NCBI GenBank assembly: GCA_038246785.1
Contig: JBBRVP010000010.1
Coordinates: 1-64,000, forward strand
Length of the DNA stretch: 64,000 bases
Source of the DNA: JBBRVP01 sp038246785
Lineage (GTDB): Bacteria; Actinomycetota; Actinomycetes; Jiangellales; Jiangellaceae
Reading direction: 5' to 3'
Shown here: piece by piece, positions 42,628 through 50,677 of the stretch
Position numbering within the stretch: the stretch's first letter is position 1
Layout of the letters: each line of letters opens with the position of its first letter
The notes under the pieces: generated by a model
What the model saw: the letters and a program-made list of their open reading frames with translations, nothing else
What the model was told of the DNA's origin: nothing
Database searches by the model: none
Program-made: the position numbers and the translations under genes

Positions 42628-44178
42628 TCATCGGATGAAGACCGCCGCCTGCTGCGCGAGGTCCAGCAGCGGCGCCGGGAAGATGCCGAGCCCGACGGTG
42701 ACGACCACCCCGACGGTGATGGTGACTGTCGTGAACGCACCCGGCACGGCGACGGTGGGACCGTCGGCGGCCGGCTCGGAGAAGAACATGAGCACGATCA
42801 CGCGGACGTAGAAGAACGCCGCCACCGCGCTCGCCAGCAGCGCGACGACCACGAGCACGGCGTCGCCGGCCCCGAGTGCGGCGGAGAACACCGCGAGCTT
42901 GCCGACGAACCCGCTGGTGAGCGGGATGCCGGCGAAGGAGAGCAGGAACAGGGCGAAGGCGCCGGCCACAACAGGTGAGCGCTTCCCGAGCCCAGCCCAG
43001 CGCGACAGGTGGGTCGCCTCGCCGCCCGGGTCACGGACGAGGGTGACCACCGCGAAAGCCCCGACCGTGGTGACGCCGTAGACCGCCAGGTAGAACAGGA
43101 CGCTCGCCAGCCCACTGGTGTCGACCGCCACGACGCCGACCAGGACGAAGCCCGCGTGCGCCACGGAGGAGTAGGCGAGCATGCGTTTGACGTCGGTCTG
43201 GGTGAGCGCGACGATCGAGCCGACGAACATGGCGATGATCGCGACCGCCCACAGCATGGGCACCCAGTCGCTGGAGACGCCCCCCAAGGCGACGTAGAAC
43301 ACGCGCAGCAGCGCGCCGAACGCCGCGATCTTGGTGCAGGCCGCCATGAAACCGGTGATCGGCGTGGGCGCGCCCTGGTAGACGTCGGGGGTCCAGGAGT
43401 GGAAGGGCGCGGCACCGACCTTGAAGAGCAGGCCCACGGCGACGAGCGCGGTGCCGACCAGCAGAAGGGACTCGGAGCCGACCTGCCCCGCCGTGGCCGC
43501 CGCGATGTCGGACAGGGTCACCGAGCCGGCATAGCCGTACAGCATGGCGATGCCGTACAGGAAGAAACCGGAGGAGAATGCCCCGAGCAGGAAGTACTTC
43601 AGCGCCGCCTCCTGGGACAGCAGGCGCTTGCGGCGGGCCATGCCGCAGAGCAGGTAGAGCGGCAGCGACAACACCTCCAGCGCCACGAACATCGTCAGGA
43701 GGTCGTTGGAGGCCGGGAAGAGCAGCATGCCGCTGACCGCGAACATCGTCAGCGGGTAGACCTCGGTCTGCAGCACCCGCTGCTGGGTGAGCGTGCGTTC
43801 GAAGGCGCTCCCCGGCAGCGACGACGCCGCCGGAGCGAAGGCGTCGACGCCCCCCTCGACACGGCGCTCGGCCATGACAAGGACGCTGACCGCCGACAGC
43901 AGCAGGATCGTGCCCTGCAGGAACAGCGTGGGCCCGTCGACCGCCACCGAGCCCATCGCCGTGATCTCCTGGGTGCCGGCGAGACCGATGACGAGGCCGA
44001 ACGACACGAGCAGGGCGCTCAGCGCGAGCGCCACCTGGACGGCGAGCCGCGCGGAGCGTGGCGCAAACGCCTCGACAAGGACGCCGATCACCGCAGCCAC
44101 GAAGACGACGAGGATCGGGGCCACCGCCGCGTACGAGACTGTCGGTGCGGAGATCGCCTGCTCGACCAGGGCAGTCAC
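42628..44178 (-). CDS. nuoN: NADH-quinone oxidoreductase subunit N
   Basis: An antiporter-like proton-pumping subunit of the membrane arm, 516 residues, about 14 membrane segments. The conserved ALEVLSLPLYLLCGMARRKRLLSQEAALKYFLLGAFSSGFFLYG region carries the glutamate and lysine of the channel, and LLFKVGAAPFHSWTPDVYQGAPTPITGFMA is diagnostic. The GTG start overlaps the nuoM stop (GTGA). The longer open extension upstream is within nuoM and is rejected. Confidence 0.96.
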   Translation of the reverse strand: MTALVEQAISAPTVSYAAVAPILVVFVAAVIGVLVEAFAPRSARLAVQVALALSALLVSFGLVIGLAGTQEITAMGSVAVDGPTLFLQGTILLLSAVSVLVMAERRVEGGVDAFAPAASSLPGSAFERTLTQQRVLQTEVYPLTMFAVSGMLLFPASNDLLTMFVALEVLSLPLYLLCGMARRKRLLSQEAALKYFLLGAFSSGFFLYGIAMLYGYAGSVTLSDIAAATAGQVGSESLLLVGTALVAVGLLFKVGAAPFHSWTPDVYQGAPTPITGFMAACTKIAAFGALLRVFYVALGGVSSDWVPMLWAVAIIAMFVGSIVALTQTDVKRMLAYSSVAHAGFVLVGVVAVDTSGLASVLFYLAVYGVTTVGAFAVVTLVRDPGGEATHLSRWAGLGKRSPVVAGAFALFLLSFAGIPLTSGFVGKLAVFSAALGAGDAVLVVVALLASAVAAFFYVRVIVLMFFSEPAADGPTVAVPGAFTTVTITVGVVVTVGLGIFPAPLLDLAQQAAVFIR

Positions 44179-45710
44179 GGGGCGTTCCCTTCCGCGCCGG
44201 CGGCGGCCGGGCCCAGCACCGGCGCCGGGTCGGTGACGCCGACCTGTTGCAGCGTCGGCCCGACGCCGTGGTTGATGACGTCGAGCACCGGCTGCGGGTA
44301 GATGCCGAGCGCCAGCACGAGGGCGATGAGCGGGGCCGCCACCACCATCTCTCGCCCGCGCAGGTCGAGGAAGCCGACGCTGTGTTCCGGCACCGGTCCG
44401 GTCATCGTGCGCTGGTAGAGCAGCAGCATGTAGACCGCCGACAGCACGATGGCGAGAGTCGCGATCACCGCGGCCGGGAGGTAGCGGGTGAACGTGCCGA
44501 CGAGCACGAGGAACTCGCTGACGAACGTCGAAAGCCCGGGCAGGGAGAGCATCGCCATGCTGGTGAACAGGAAGACCCCCGCCAGCAGCGGGGCTGGACG
44601 CTGCACGCCACCGAAGTCCTGCCAGCGCGCCGACCCGCGGCGGGCGATCATCCAGCCGACGACGAGGAAGAGCAGCACCGTCGTCAACCCATGGTTGACC
44701 ATGTAGAACGTCGACCCAGATCCGCCCTGCGAAGTCAGCACGAAGATGCCCAGGACGATGAGGCCGAAGTGGGAGATCGACGTGTAGCCCACGAAGCGCC
44801 TGAGGTCGGACTGGCCGATGGCCAGCAGGGCGCCATAGAGGATGGACACGACCGCCAGCACGATGACGACGGGCGCGAGCTCGCGCGAGGCGTCGGGGAA
44901 CAGCGGCAGCACGAGGTGCAGCATCCCGAAGGTGCCGACCTTGTCCATGACGCCGGACAGGTAGCCCGCCTGGGCCGGCGTCGCCTCGCTGACCGCGTCG
45001 GGCAGCCAGGTGTGGAAAGGCCACAGCGGCGCCTTGATCGCGAAGGCGAGCATGAAGCCGATGAACAGCCAGACCTGTGTGGCGTACGGGATGTCGAGCC
45101 CGACCAAGGCAGGGAGCGCGAACGTGCCGGCCCGGCCGCCCTGCATCGACTGGACGTAGAGGCCGATCACCGCGGCCAGCATGACCAGGCCGCCGAAGAG
45201 GTTGTAGAGCAGGAACTTCACCGCGGCGTACTGCCGCCGCGGACCGCCGTAGACGCCGATGAGGAAGTACATCGGGACGAGCATCGCCTCGAAGAGCACG
45301 TAGAACAGCAAGACGTCGACGGCCAGGAACGCTCCGAGCAGCATCGCCTCCAGCAGCAGCAGCCAGCCGAGCATGCCGGACCGCGAGCGCCCGCCCGAGC
45401 TGGCGTCATCGCGGCCGGCCCACACCACGATTGGCGTGACGAGCGTCGTGAGCAGCACGAGGGCGAGCGCGATGCCGTCGACCGACAGGGCCCAGGACAC
45501 GCCGAACTGGGGAACCCACTCCAGGGTCTCTGACTGCTGGTACTGCGCGCCGCCGAGGGCGAAGCGGCCCGCCACGACGAGGCTGGCGACCAGGGCCAGC
45601 CCGCAGAACCCGAGCGCGACCTGCACGGCGAGCCGGTCACGGTCGCGGAGCGAGACCACCACCAGGGCCCCGACGGCCGGGAGGGCGACGAGGATCGTCA
45701 GGAGATTCAC
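44175..45710 (-). CDS. nuoM: NADH-quinone oxidoreductase subunit M
   Basis: 511 residues with about 14 membrane segments. LFYVLFEAMLVPMYFLIGVYGG holds the key glutamate, and FAIKAPLWPFHTWLPDAVSEATPAQAGYLSGVMDKVGTFG the broken-helix lysine region. The GTG start (45710) overlaps the nuoL stop by four bases. Upstream in-frame sequence lies within nuoL and does not look like NuoM. Confidence 0.96.
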   Translation of the reverse strand: MNLLTILVALPAVGALVVVSLRDRDRLAVQVALGFCGLALVASLVVAGRFALGGAQYQQSETLEWVPQFGVSWALSVDGIALALVLLTTLVTPIVVWAGRDDASSGGRSRSGMLGWLLLLEAMLLGAFLAVDVLLFYVLFEAMLVPMYFLIGVYGGPRRQYAAVKFLLYNLFGGLVMLAAVIGLYVQSMQGGRAGTFALPALVGLDIPYATQVWLFIGFMLAFAIKAPLWPFHTWLPDAVSEATPAQAGYLSGVMDKVGTFGMLHLVLPLFPDASRELAPVVIVLAVVSILYGALLAIGQSDLRRFVGYTSISHFGLIVLGIFVLTSQGGSGSTFYMVNHGLTTVLLFLVVGWMIARRGSARWQDFGGVQRPAPLLAGVFLFTSMAMLSLPGLSTFVSEFLVLVGTFTRYLPAAVIATLAIVLSAVYMLLLYQRTMTGPVPEHSVGFLDLRGREMVVAAPLIALVLALGIYPQPVLDVINHGVGPTLQQVGVTDPAPVLGPAAAGAEGNAP

Positions 45711-47629
45711 GGGAGCCTCACCAGCAGCACGGCGAGGACAACGAGCACGGCGCCCCCGGTCATCGTCAGGGCGTAGGAGCGGACGAACCCGGTCTGCAGA
45801 CGGCGCAGGCGGGCGCTGGCTCCTCCGAACAGCGCGGCCGTGCCGTTGACCGCGCCGTCGATGCCCCGGTTGTCGACGTAGACCAGCGAGCGGGTGAGGT
45901 ACTGCCCGGGGCGCATGAACACGGCCTCGTTGACCGCGTCGCCGTAGAGGTCGCGGCGCGCGGCCCGGGTGGCCAGCGAGACCCGCGTCGGCGCCACTGC
46001 CGGCACGTCGCGCCGGGAGTAGAGCAGGTAGCCGATCGCGGCGCCGACCGCGACGGTGGCCAACGTGACCAGCTGGAGCACGATCGTGGGCACGCCCAGC
46101 TCGGTCTCCTGGAAGCCGGTGACCGGCTCCAGCCATGCCTTGATGCCGCCGAAGAGGTGGAGCAGCATGAACCCGCCCACGAGGGACAGCGCGCCGAGGG
46201 CCACCAACGGACCGGTCATGATGCGCGGGGACTCGTGTGGCTGCGCATCCTCGCGCCAGCGGGGCCGGCCGAAGAAGGTCATGAGCACGAGCCGGGTCAT
46301 GTAGAAGCCCGTCACACCGGCACCGACGAGGGCGGCCAGGCCGACGAGCCACCCGCGGCCGAACGCGGCCTCGATGATGGAGTCCTTGGAGTAGAAGCCG
46401 GAAGTGAACGGGAAGCCGATGATCGCGAGATAGCCGGCCATGAAGGTGAGGAAGGTCAGCGAAAGCCGGCTGCGTAGCCCGCCGAAGACGCGCATGTCGA
46501 CTTCGTCGTCCATGGCGTGCATCACCGAGCCGGCGCCGAGGAACATGTCGGCCTTGAAGAAGCCGTGAGTCAGCAGGTGGAAGATTGCGAAGACGTAGCC
46601 GGTGGGACCCAGGCCTGCCGCGAGCATCATGTAGCCGATCTGGCTTATCGTCGATGCGGCGAGCACCCTCTTGATGTCGTCCTTCGCGCAACCGATGATC
46701 GCGCCGAACAGCAGGGTGACGGCGCCGACGACGACGACGGCCGTCGCGGCAACCGGAGCGCCCTCGAAGATGGGCGCCGAGCGCACGACGAGGTAGACGC
46801 CCGCCGTGACCATCGTGGCGGCGTGGATGAGCGCCGACACGGGGGTGGGGCCTTCCATGGCGTCGAGCAGCCACGACTGCAACGGGAGCTGCGCCGACTT
46901 GGCGCAGGCCCCCAGCAGCAGGAGCAGCCCGATCGTCGTCAGCCAGCCCTCACTCGCCTCGGCGGCGCGCGGCAGCACCGCGGCGAACGATGTGGCGCCG
47001 AAGACGAAGAACATGGACATGACCGCGAGGGACATGCCCATGTCGCCGACCCGGTTGACCACGAACGCCTTCTTGGCCGCGACAGCGGCGGTCGGCTTGT
47101 GCTGCCAGAAGCCGATGAGCAGGTACGAGGCGAGGCCGACGCCCTCCCAACCCACGTAGACCACCAGGAAGTCGTTGGCCAGCACCAGCAGCAGCATCGC
47201 TGCCACGAACAGGTTGAGGTACCCGAAGAAGCGCCGCCGGCGCTCGTCGTGCTCCATGTAGCCCATGGAGTAGACGTGGATCAGGCCGCCCACGCCGGTG
47301 ATGAGCAGCACGAAGGACATCGAGAGCTGGTCGAGCAGCAGGCCCGCCTGCACCCGGAACCCACCGACCGAGATCCAGGTGAACAGGTGCTGCGCGATGG
47401 ACCTGTCGTCGTCACCGCGCCCGAGCATCGCGAAGAACAGCACCGCCGCCAGCGCGAACGAGCAGAGCACGGTCACGCAGCCCAGCAGGTGAGCCCAGCG
47501 GTCGGCGCGCCGTCCGCCGAGCAGCAGCACGGCCGCGCCGACCACCGGGAAGGCGAGCAGCAGCCACATCATGCTGAACACGCCCGATGCCGCCGCGGCC
47601 TGCACCGGTTCGGCTGCAGAGAGGATCAC
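45707..47629 (-). CDS. nuoL: NADH-quinone oxidoreductase subunit L
   Basis: The distal antiporter-like subunit with the long lateral helix, 640 residues. WEGVGLASYLLIGFW, KAFVVNRVGDMGMSLAV and AMEGPTPVSALIHAATMVTAGVYLVVR are the family signatures. The GTG at 47629 lies 16 nt after nuoK. An internal MM about 20 codons in could be an alternative start and would remove a short Ala-rich lead. Confidence 0.96.
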   Translation of the reverse strand: MILSAAEPVQAAAASGVFSMMWLLLAFPVVGAAVLLLGGRRADRWAHLLGCVTVLCSFALAAVLFFAMLGRGDDDRSIAQHLFTWISVGGFRVQAGLLLDQLSMSFVLLITGVGGLIHVYSMGYMEHDERRRRFFGYLNLFVAAMLLLVLANDFLVVYVGWEGVGLASYLLIGFWQHKPTAAVAAKKAFVVNRVGDMGMSLAVMSMFFVFGATSFAAVLPRAAEASEGWLTTIGLLLLLGACAKSAQLPLQSWLLDAMEGPTPVSALIHAATMVTAGVYLVVRSAPIFEGAPVAATAVVVVGAVTLLFGAIIGCAKDDIKRVLAASTISQIGYMMLAAGLGPTGYVFAIFHLLTHGFFKADMFLGAGSVMHAMDDEVDMRVFGGLRSRLSLTFLTFMAGYLAIIGFPFTSGFYSKDSIIEAAFGRGWLVGLAALVGAGVTGFYMTRLVLMTFFGRPRWREDAQPHESPRIMTGPLVALGALSLVGGFMLLHLFGGIKAWLEPVTGFQETELGVPTIVLQLVTLATVAVGAAIGYLLYSRRDVPAVAPTRVSLATRAARRDLYGDAVNEAVFMRPGQYLTRSLVYVDNRGIDGAVNGTAALFGGASARLRRLQTGFVRSYALTMTGGAVLVVLAVLLVRLP

Positions 47630-47645
47630 GTCGTCCCGTCCCGGC

Positions 47646-47945
47646 TCAGTACTTCAGCAGGCTGGCGTCGTCGACCGACGCGCTCCTGCGGGTGCGGAAG
47701 ATGGACATGATGATGGCCAGGCCGACGACGACCTCGGCCGCGGCGACGACCATCACGAAGAACGCGATGACCTGACCGTCGAGCTTCCCCCAGGTGCGGG
47801 CGAAAGTGACGAAGGCCAAGTTGGACGCGTTGAGCATCAGCTCGACGCACATGAAGACGACGATCGCGTTGCGGCGCAGGAGGACGCCGAGAGCGCCGAT
47901 GGTGAACAGCAGGGCGGACACCATGAGGTAGGGCTCCGGGCTCAT
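47646..47945 (-). CDS. nuoK: NADH-quinone oxidoreductase subunit K
   Basis: 99 residues with three membrane segments. FMCVELMLNASNLAFVTFA carries the conserved channel glutamate, and FVMVVAAAEVVVGLAIIMSIFR the second. The ATG overlaps the nuoJ stop (ATGA). Confidence 0.97.
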   Translation of the reverse strand: MSPEPYLMVSALLFTIGALGVLLRRNAIVVFMCVELMLNASNLAFVTFARTWGKLDGQVIAFFVMVVAAAEVVVGLAIIMSIFRTRRSASVDDASLLKY

Positions 47946-48787
47946 CGGGGCGCCCCTCCCTCCGCGCCAGTGCCTGCGTCATGACCGCCGGGCAGCTCAG
48001 TGCGCTCGATGGCGGTCTCGAGCTGGTGCTCGTGCTCGAGCGACTCGTCGATGTCGCCGGCGAGGTCGCTGACCGGGCGTACGGCACCGCGGGCCGCCAG
48101 CACCCGCGAGATCGAGGGCTCGCTCGCACTGCCGTCGGGCAGCAGCGCCGGCGTGTCGACCGCGTTGTGCCGCGCGTAGACCCCGGAGCTGGGCAGCGGT
48201 CCGACGCGCGACAGGTCGCCATCGGACGGGTGGAACCGGCGCTGCGACAGCTCGCGCTGGCTGGGCCGGTGCTCGAGCCGTTCCTTGTGTGCCAGCACCA
48301 TGGCGCCGAGCGCCGCTGTGATGAGCAGGGCGCCGGTGACCTCGAAGGCCCACACGTAGCGGGTGAACACGATCTCGGCCACCGCCGGGACGTTGCCGAG
48401 CGGCGTGGCGTCCGCGAGTCCCTTGGGGGTGCCGAAGGACACCCGGCCGAAGCCGGCGAGCATCAGCACCCCGAATCCGGCAGCCAGTATCAGCGCGGCA
48501 CCGCGCTGGCCCTTGATGGTCTCGACGAGGGAGTCGGAGGCGTCGATGCCGATGAGCATGAGCACGAAGACGAACAGCATCATCACCGCGCCGGTGTAGA
48601 CGACGATCTGCACGACGCCCAGGAAGGGGGCCGACTGGGCGATGTACATGATCGCCAGGCAGATCATCGTGACCGCGAGGAACAGGGCCCCGTGCACGGC
48701 CTTGCGAGTGAACACCAGGCCCAGCGCGCAGAGCACGGCGATCGGACCGACGATCCAGAACACCACCGCCTCGCCCGTGGAGCTCAT
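47942..48787 (-). CDS. nuoJ: NADH-quinone oxidoreductase subunit J with long C-terminal tail
   Basis: 281 residues against about 184 in E. coli. Five membrane segments lie in the first 165 residues, including IVVYTGAVMMLFVFVLMLIGID with the pi-bulge region near the quinone channel. After about residue 170 is a hydrophilic tail (KERLEHRPSQRELSQRRF through DIDESLEHEHQLETAIE) of about 110 residues with no recognised domain. Such tails occur in actinobacterial NuoJ. It overlaps nuoI and nuoK by four bases each. Confidence 0.95.
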   Translation of the reverse strand: MSSTGEAVVFWIVGPIAVLCALGLVFTRKAVHGALFLAVTMICLAIMYIAQSAPFLGVVQIVVYTGAVMMLFVFVLMLIGIDASDSLVETIKGQRGAALILAAGFGVLMLAGFGRVSFGTPKGLADATPLGNVPAVAEIVFTRYVWAFEVTGALLITAALGAMVLAHKERLEHRPSQRELSQRRFHPSDGDLSRVGPLPSSGVYARHNAVDTPALLPDGSASEPSISRVLAARGAVRPVSDLAGDIDESLEHEHQLETAIERTELPGGHDAGTGAEGGAPR

Positions 48788-49350
48788 CGCGGACCTTCGC
48801 CCGCCGACTGGTGACCAGCCGCCGCGTGCGCAGGGTGGTCGCGCCCCACCAGGCCCGCGCCGAGGTAGTAGTCGACCTCGTTGTCACCAAGGCGCATCGG
48901 GTGCGGTGCCTCCTCCATGCCCGGCAGCAGCGGAGCCAGCAGGTCCTGCTTCTCGTAGATGAGGTCGGCCCGGCTGGTGTCGGCCAGCTCGTACTCGTTG
49001 GTCATGGTGAGCGCCCGGGTCGGGCACGCCTCGATGCACAGCCCGCAAAGGATGCAACGCAAGTAGTTGATCTGGTAGACCCGGCCGTAGCGCTCCCCCG
49101 GCGAGTAGCGCTCCTCCGCGGTGTTCTGCGCGCCCTCGACGTAGATTGCGTCGGCCGGGCAGGCCCAGGCGCACAGCTCGCACCCGATGCACTTCTCCAG
49201 TCCGTCCGGGTGACGGTTGAGCTGGTGCCGGCCGTGGAAGCGCGGTGCCGTCGGCTTCTTGTACTCGGGGTACTGCTCGGTCACGACCTTGCGGAACATC
49301 GTCCGGAACGTGACCCCGAACCCCGCGACGGGATCGAGGAATCTAGCCAC
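48784..49350 (-). CDS. nuoI: NADH-quinone oxidoreductase subunit I
   Basis: 188 residues carrying the N6a and N6b [4Fe-4S] clusters that pass electrons to N2. The two ferredoxin motifs are CIGCELCAWACPADAI and CILCGLCIEACPTRAL. The GTG at 49350 has GAGGAGG seven bases upstream and overlaps the nuoH stop by eight bases, so translation is coupled. The longer open frame upstream is not NuoI-like. Confidence 0.96.
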   Translation of the reverse strand: MARFLDPVAGFGVTFRTMFRKVVTEQYPEYKKPTAPRFHGRHQLNRHPDGLEKCIGCELCAWACPADAIYVEGAQNTAEERYSPGERYGRVYQINYLRCILCGLCIEACPTRALTMTNEYELADTSRADLIYEKQDLLAPLLPGMEEAPHPMRLGDNEVDYYLGAGLVGRDHPAHAAAGHQSAGEGPR

Positions 49351-50677
49351 GGCGGGCCTCCTCGCCCTGGGACATCGTTGTCGAGACGACCGGTGGGCCG
49401 ACGGGCTCCTGGCCCGGCAGCGGCGGGACGGGGTAGCTGGCGGCTGGGGGCTCAGGCGGCACCCCACTCGCCGTGGGGGCGTCGGCGGGCGGGGTGGAGC
49501 GTCGCTCCAGGAGCAGGCTGGCGAGCAGTGCGACGATGAACACCGCGGCCAGCACGACCAGCAGCGGACGCAGGTCGAGTGCCTCGTTGCGGGCGGCCCG
49601 GATCGTCGCCACGACGAGGATCCAGGCCAGCGAGGCGGGGATGAGCACCTTCCAGCCGAAGCGCATGAACTGGTCGTAGCGCAGCCGCGGCAGCGTGCCG
49701 CGCAGCCAGATGAAGCAGAACATGAACAGCAGCACCTTGGCGACGAACCACAGCAGCGGCCACCAGCCCGTGTTGAAGTAGCCGTCGTTGACCGCCGAGA
49801 TCGGCCAGGGTGCTCGCCAGCCGCCGAGGAACAGCGTGGTCGCCAGGGCGGAGACGGTGACCATGTTGACGTACTCGGCGAGGAAGAACAGCGCGAACTT
49901 CAGCGAGCTGTACTCGGTGTGGAACCCGCCCACGAGCTCGCCCTCGGCCTCGGGCAGGTCGAACGGTGCCCGGTTGGTCTCGCCGATCATGGACAGGAAG
50001 TAGATGACGAAGCTGGGCAGGAGCAGGACGACGTACCAGGAGGGCAGCGTGACGGTCAGGCCGACGATGCCGGCCGTGGAGCCATGCGCCTGCGCGGCCA
50101 CGATCTGCGACGTCGACATCGAGCCTGCGTAGAGGAAGACCGCCACGAAGGACAGCCCCATCGCAACCTCGTAGGAGATCACCTGCGCCGTGGAGCGAAG
50201 GCCGCCCAGCAGCGGGTAGGTAGACCCGCTGGACCAGCCGGCGAGGATGATTCCGTAGACACCGACGCTGGCGACGGCGAGCACGAACAGCACGCCGACC
50301 GACAGGTCGGTCAGCTGCAGCGGCGTGCGCTGGCCGAACATCCACACGACCGGGCCGAGCGGGATGACCGCGAATGCGACGAACGCCGCGGTCACCGAGA
50401 TGATCGGCGCGATCCAGAACACGACGGTGTCGGCCGCCTTGGGGACGATGTCCTCCTTGAGGGCGAGCTTGACGCCGTCGGCGAGGCTCTGCAGCAGCCC
50501 CTGCGGTCCGGTCCGGTTGGGGCCGATGCGGTGCTGCATGCGCGCGACGACCCGCCGCTCCAACCAGATGTTGAACAGGGTCAGGACCACGAGCAGCGCG
50601 AAGATGCCGACCACCTTGATGACGACGATCCACCAGGTGTCGGTGCCGAAGCCCTCCACCGTGTCGGTGCCGCTCAC
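49343..50677 (-). CDS. nuoH: NADH-quinone oxidoreductase subunit H
   Basis: 444 residues; forms the quinone-access channel with NuoB and NuoD. ERRVVARMQHRIGPNRTGPQGLLQSLADGVKLALKED is the family signature, and GETNRAPFDLPEAEGELVGGFHTEYSS is the acidic loop facing the quinone site. About eight to nine membrane segments, then a Pro-rich cytoplasmic tail of about 50 residues after position 392 that E. coli NuoH lacks. It overlaps nuoG by four bases. Confidence 0.97.
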   Translation of the reverse strand: MSGTDTVEGFGTDTWWIVVIKVVGIFALLVVLTLFNIWLERRVVARMQHRIGPNRTGPQGLLQSLADGVKLALKEDIVPKAADTVVFWIAPIISVTAAFVAFAVIPLGPVVWMFGQRTPLQLTDLSVGVLFVLAVASVGVYGIILAGWSSGSTYPLLGGLRSTAQVISYEVAMGLSFVAVFLYAGSMSTSQIVAAQAHGSTAGIVGLTVTLPSWYVVLLLPSFVIYFLSMIGETNRAPFDLPEAEGELVGGFHTEYSSLKFALFFLAEYVNMVTVSALATTLFLGGWRAPWPISAVNDGYFNTGWWPLLWFVAKVLLFMFCFIWLRGTLPRLRYDQFMRFGWKVLIPASLAWILVVATIRAARNEALDLRPLLVVLAAVFIVALLASLLLERRSTPPADAPTASGVPPEPPAASYPVPPLPGQEPVGPPVVSTTMSQGEEARRG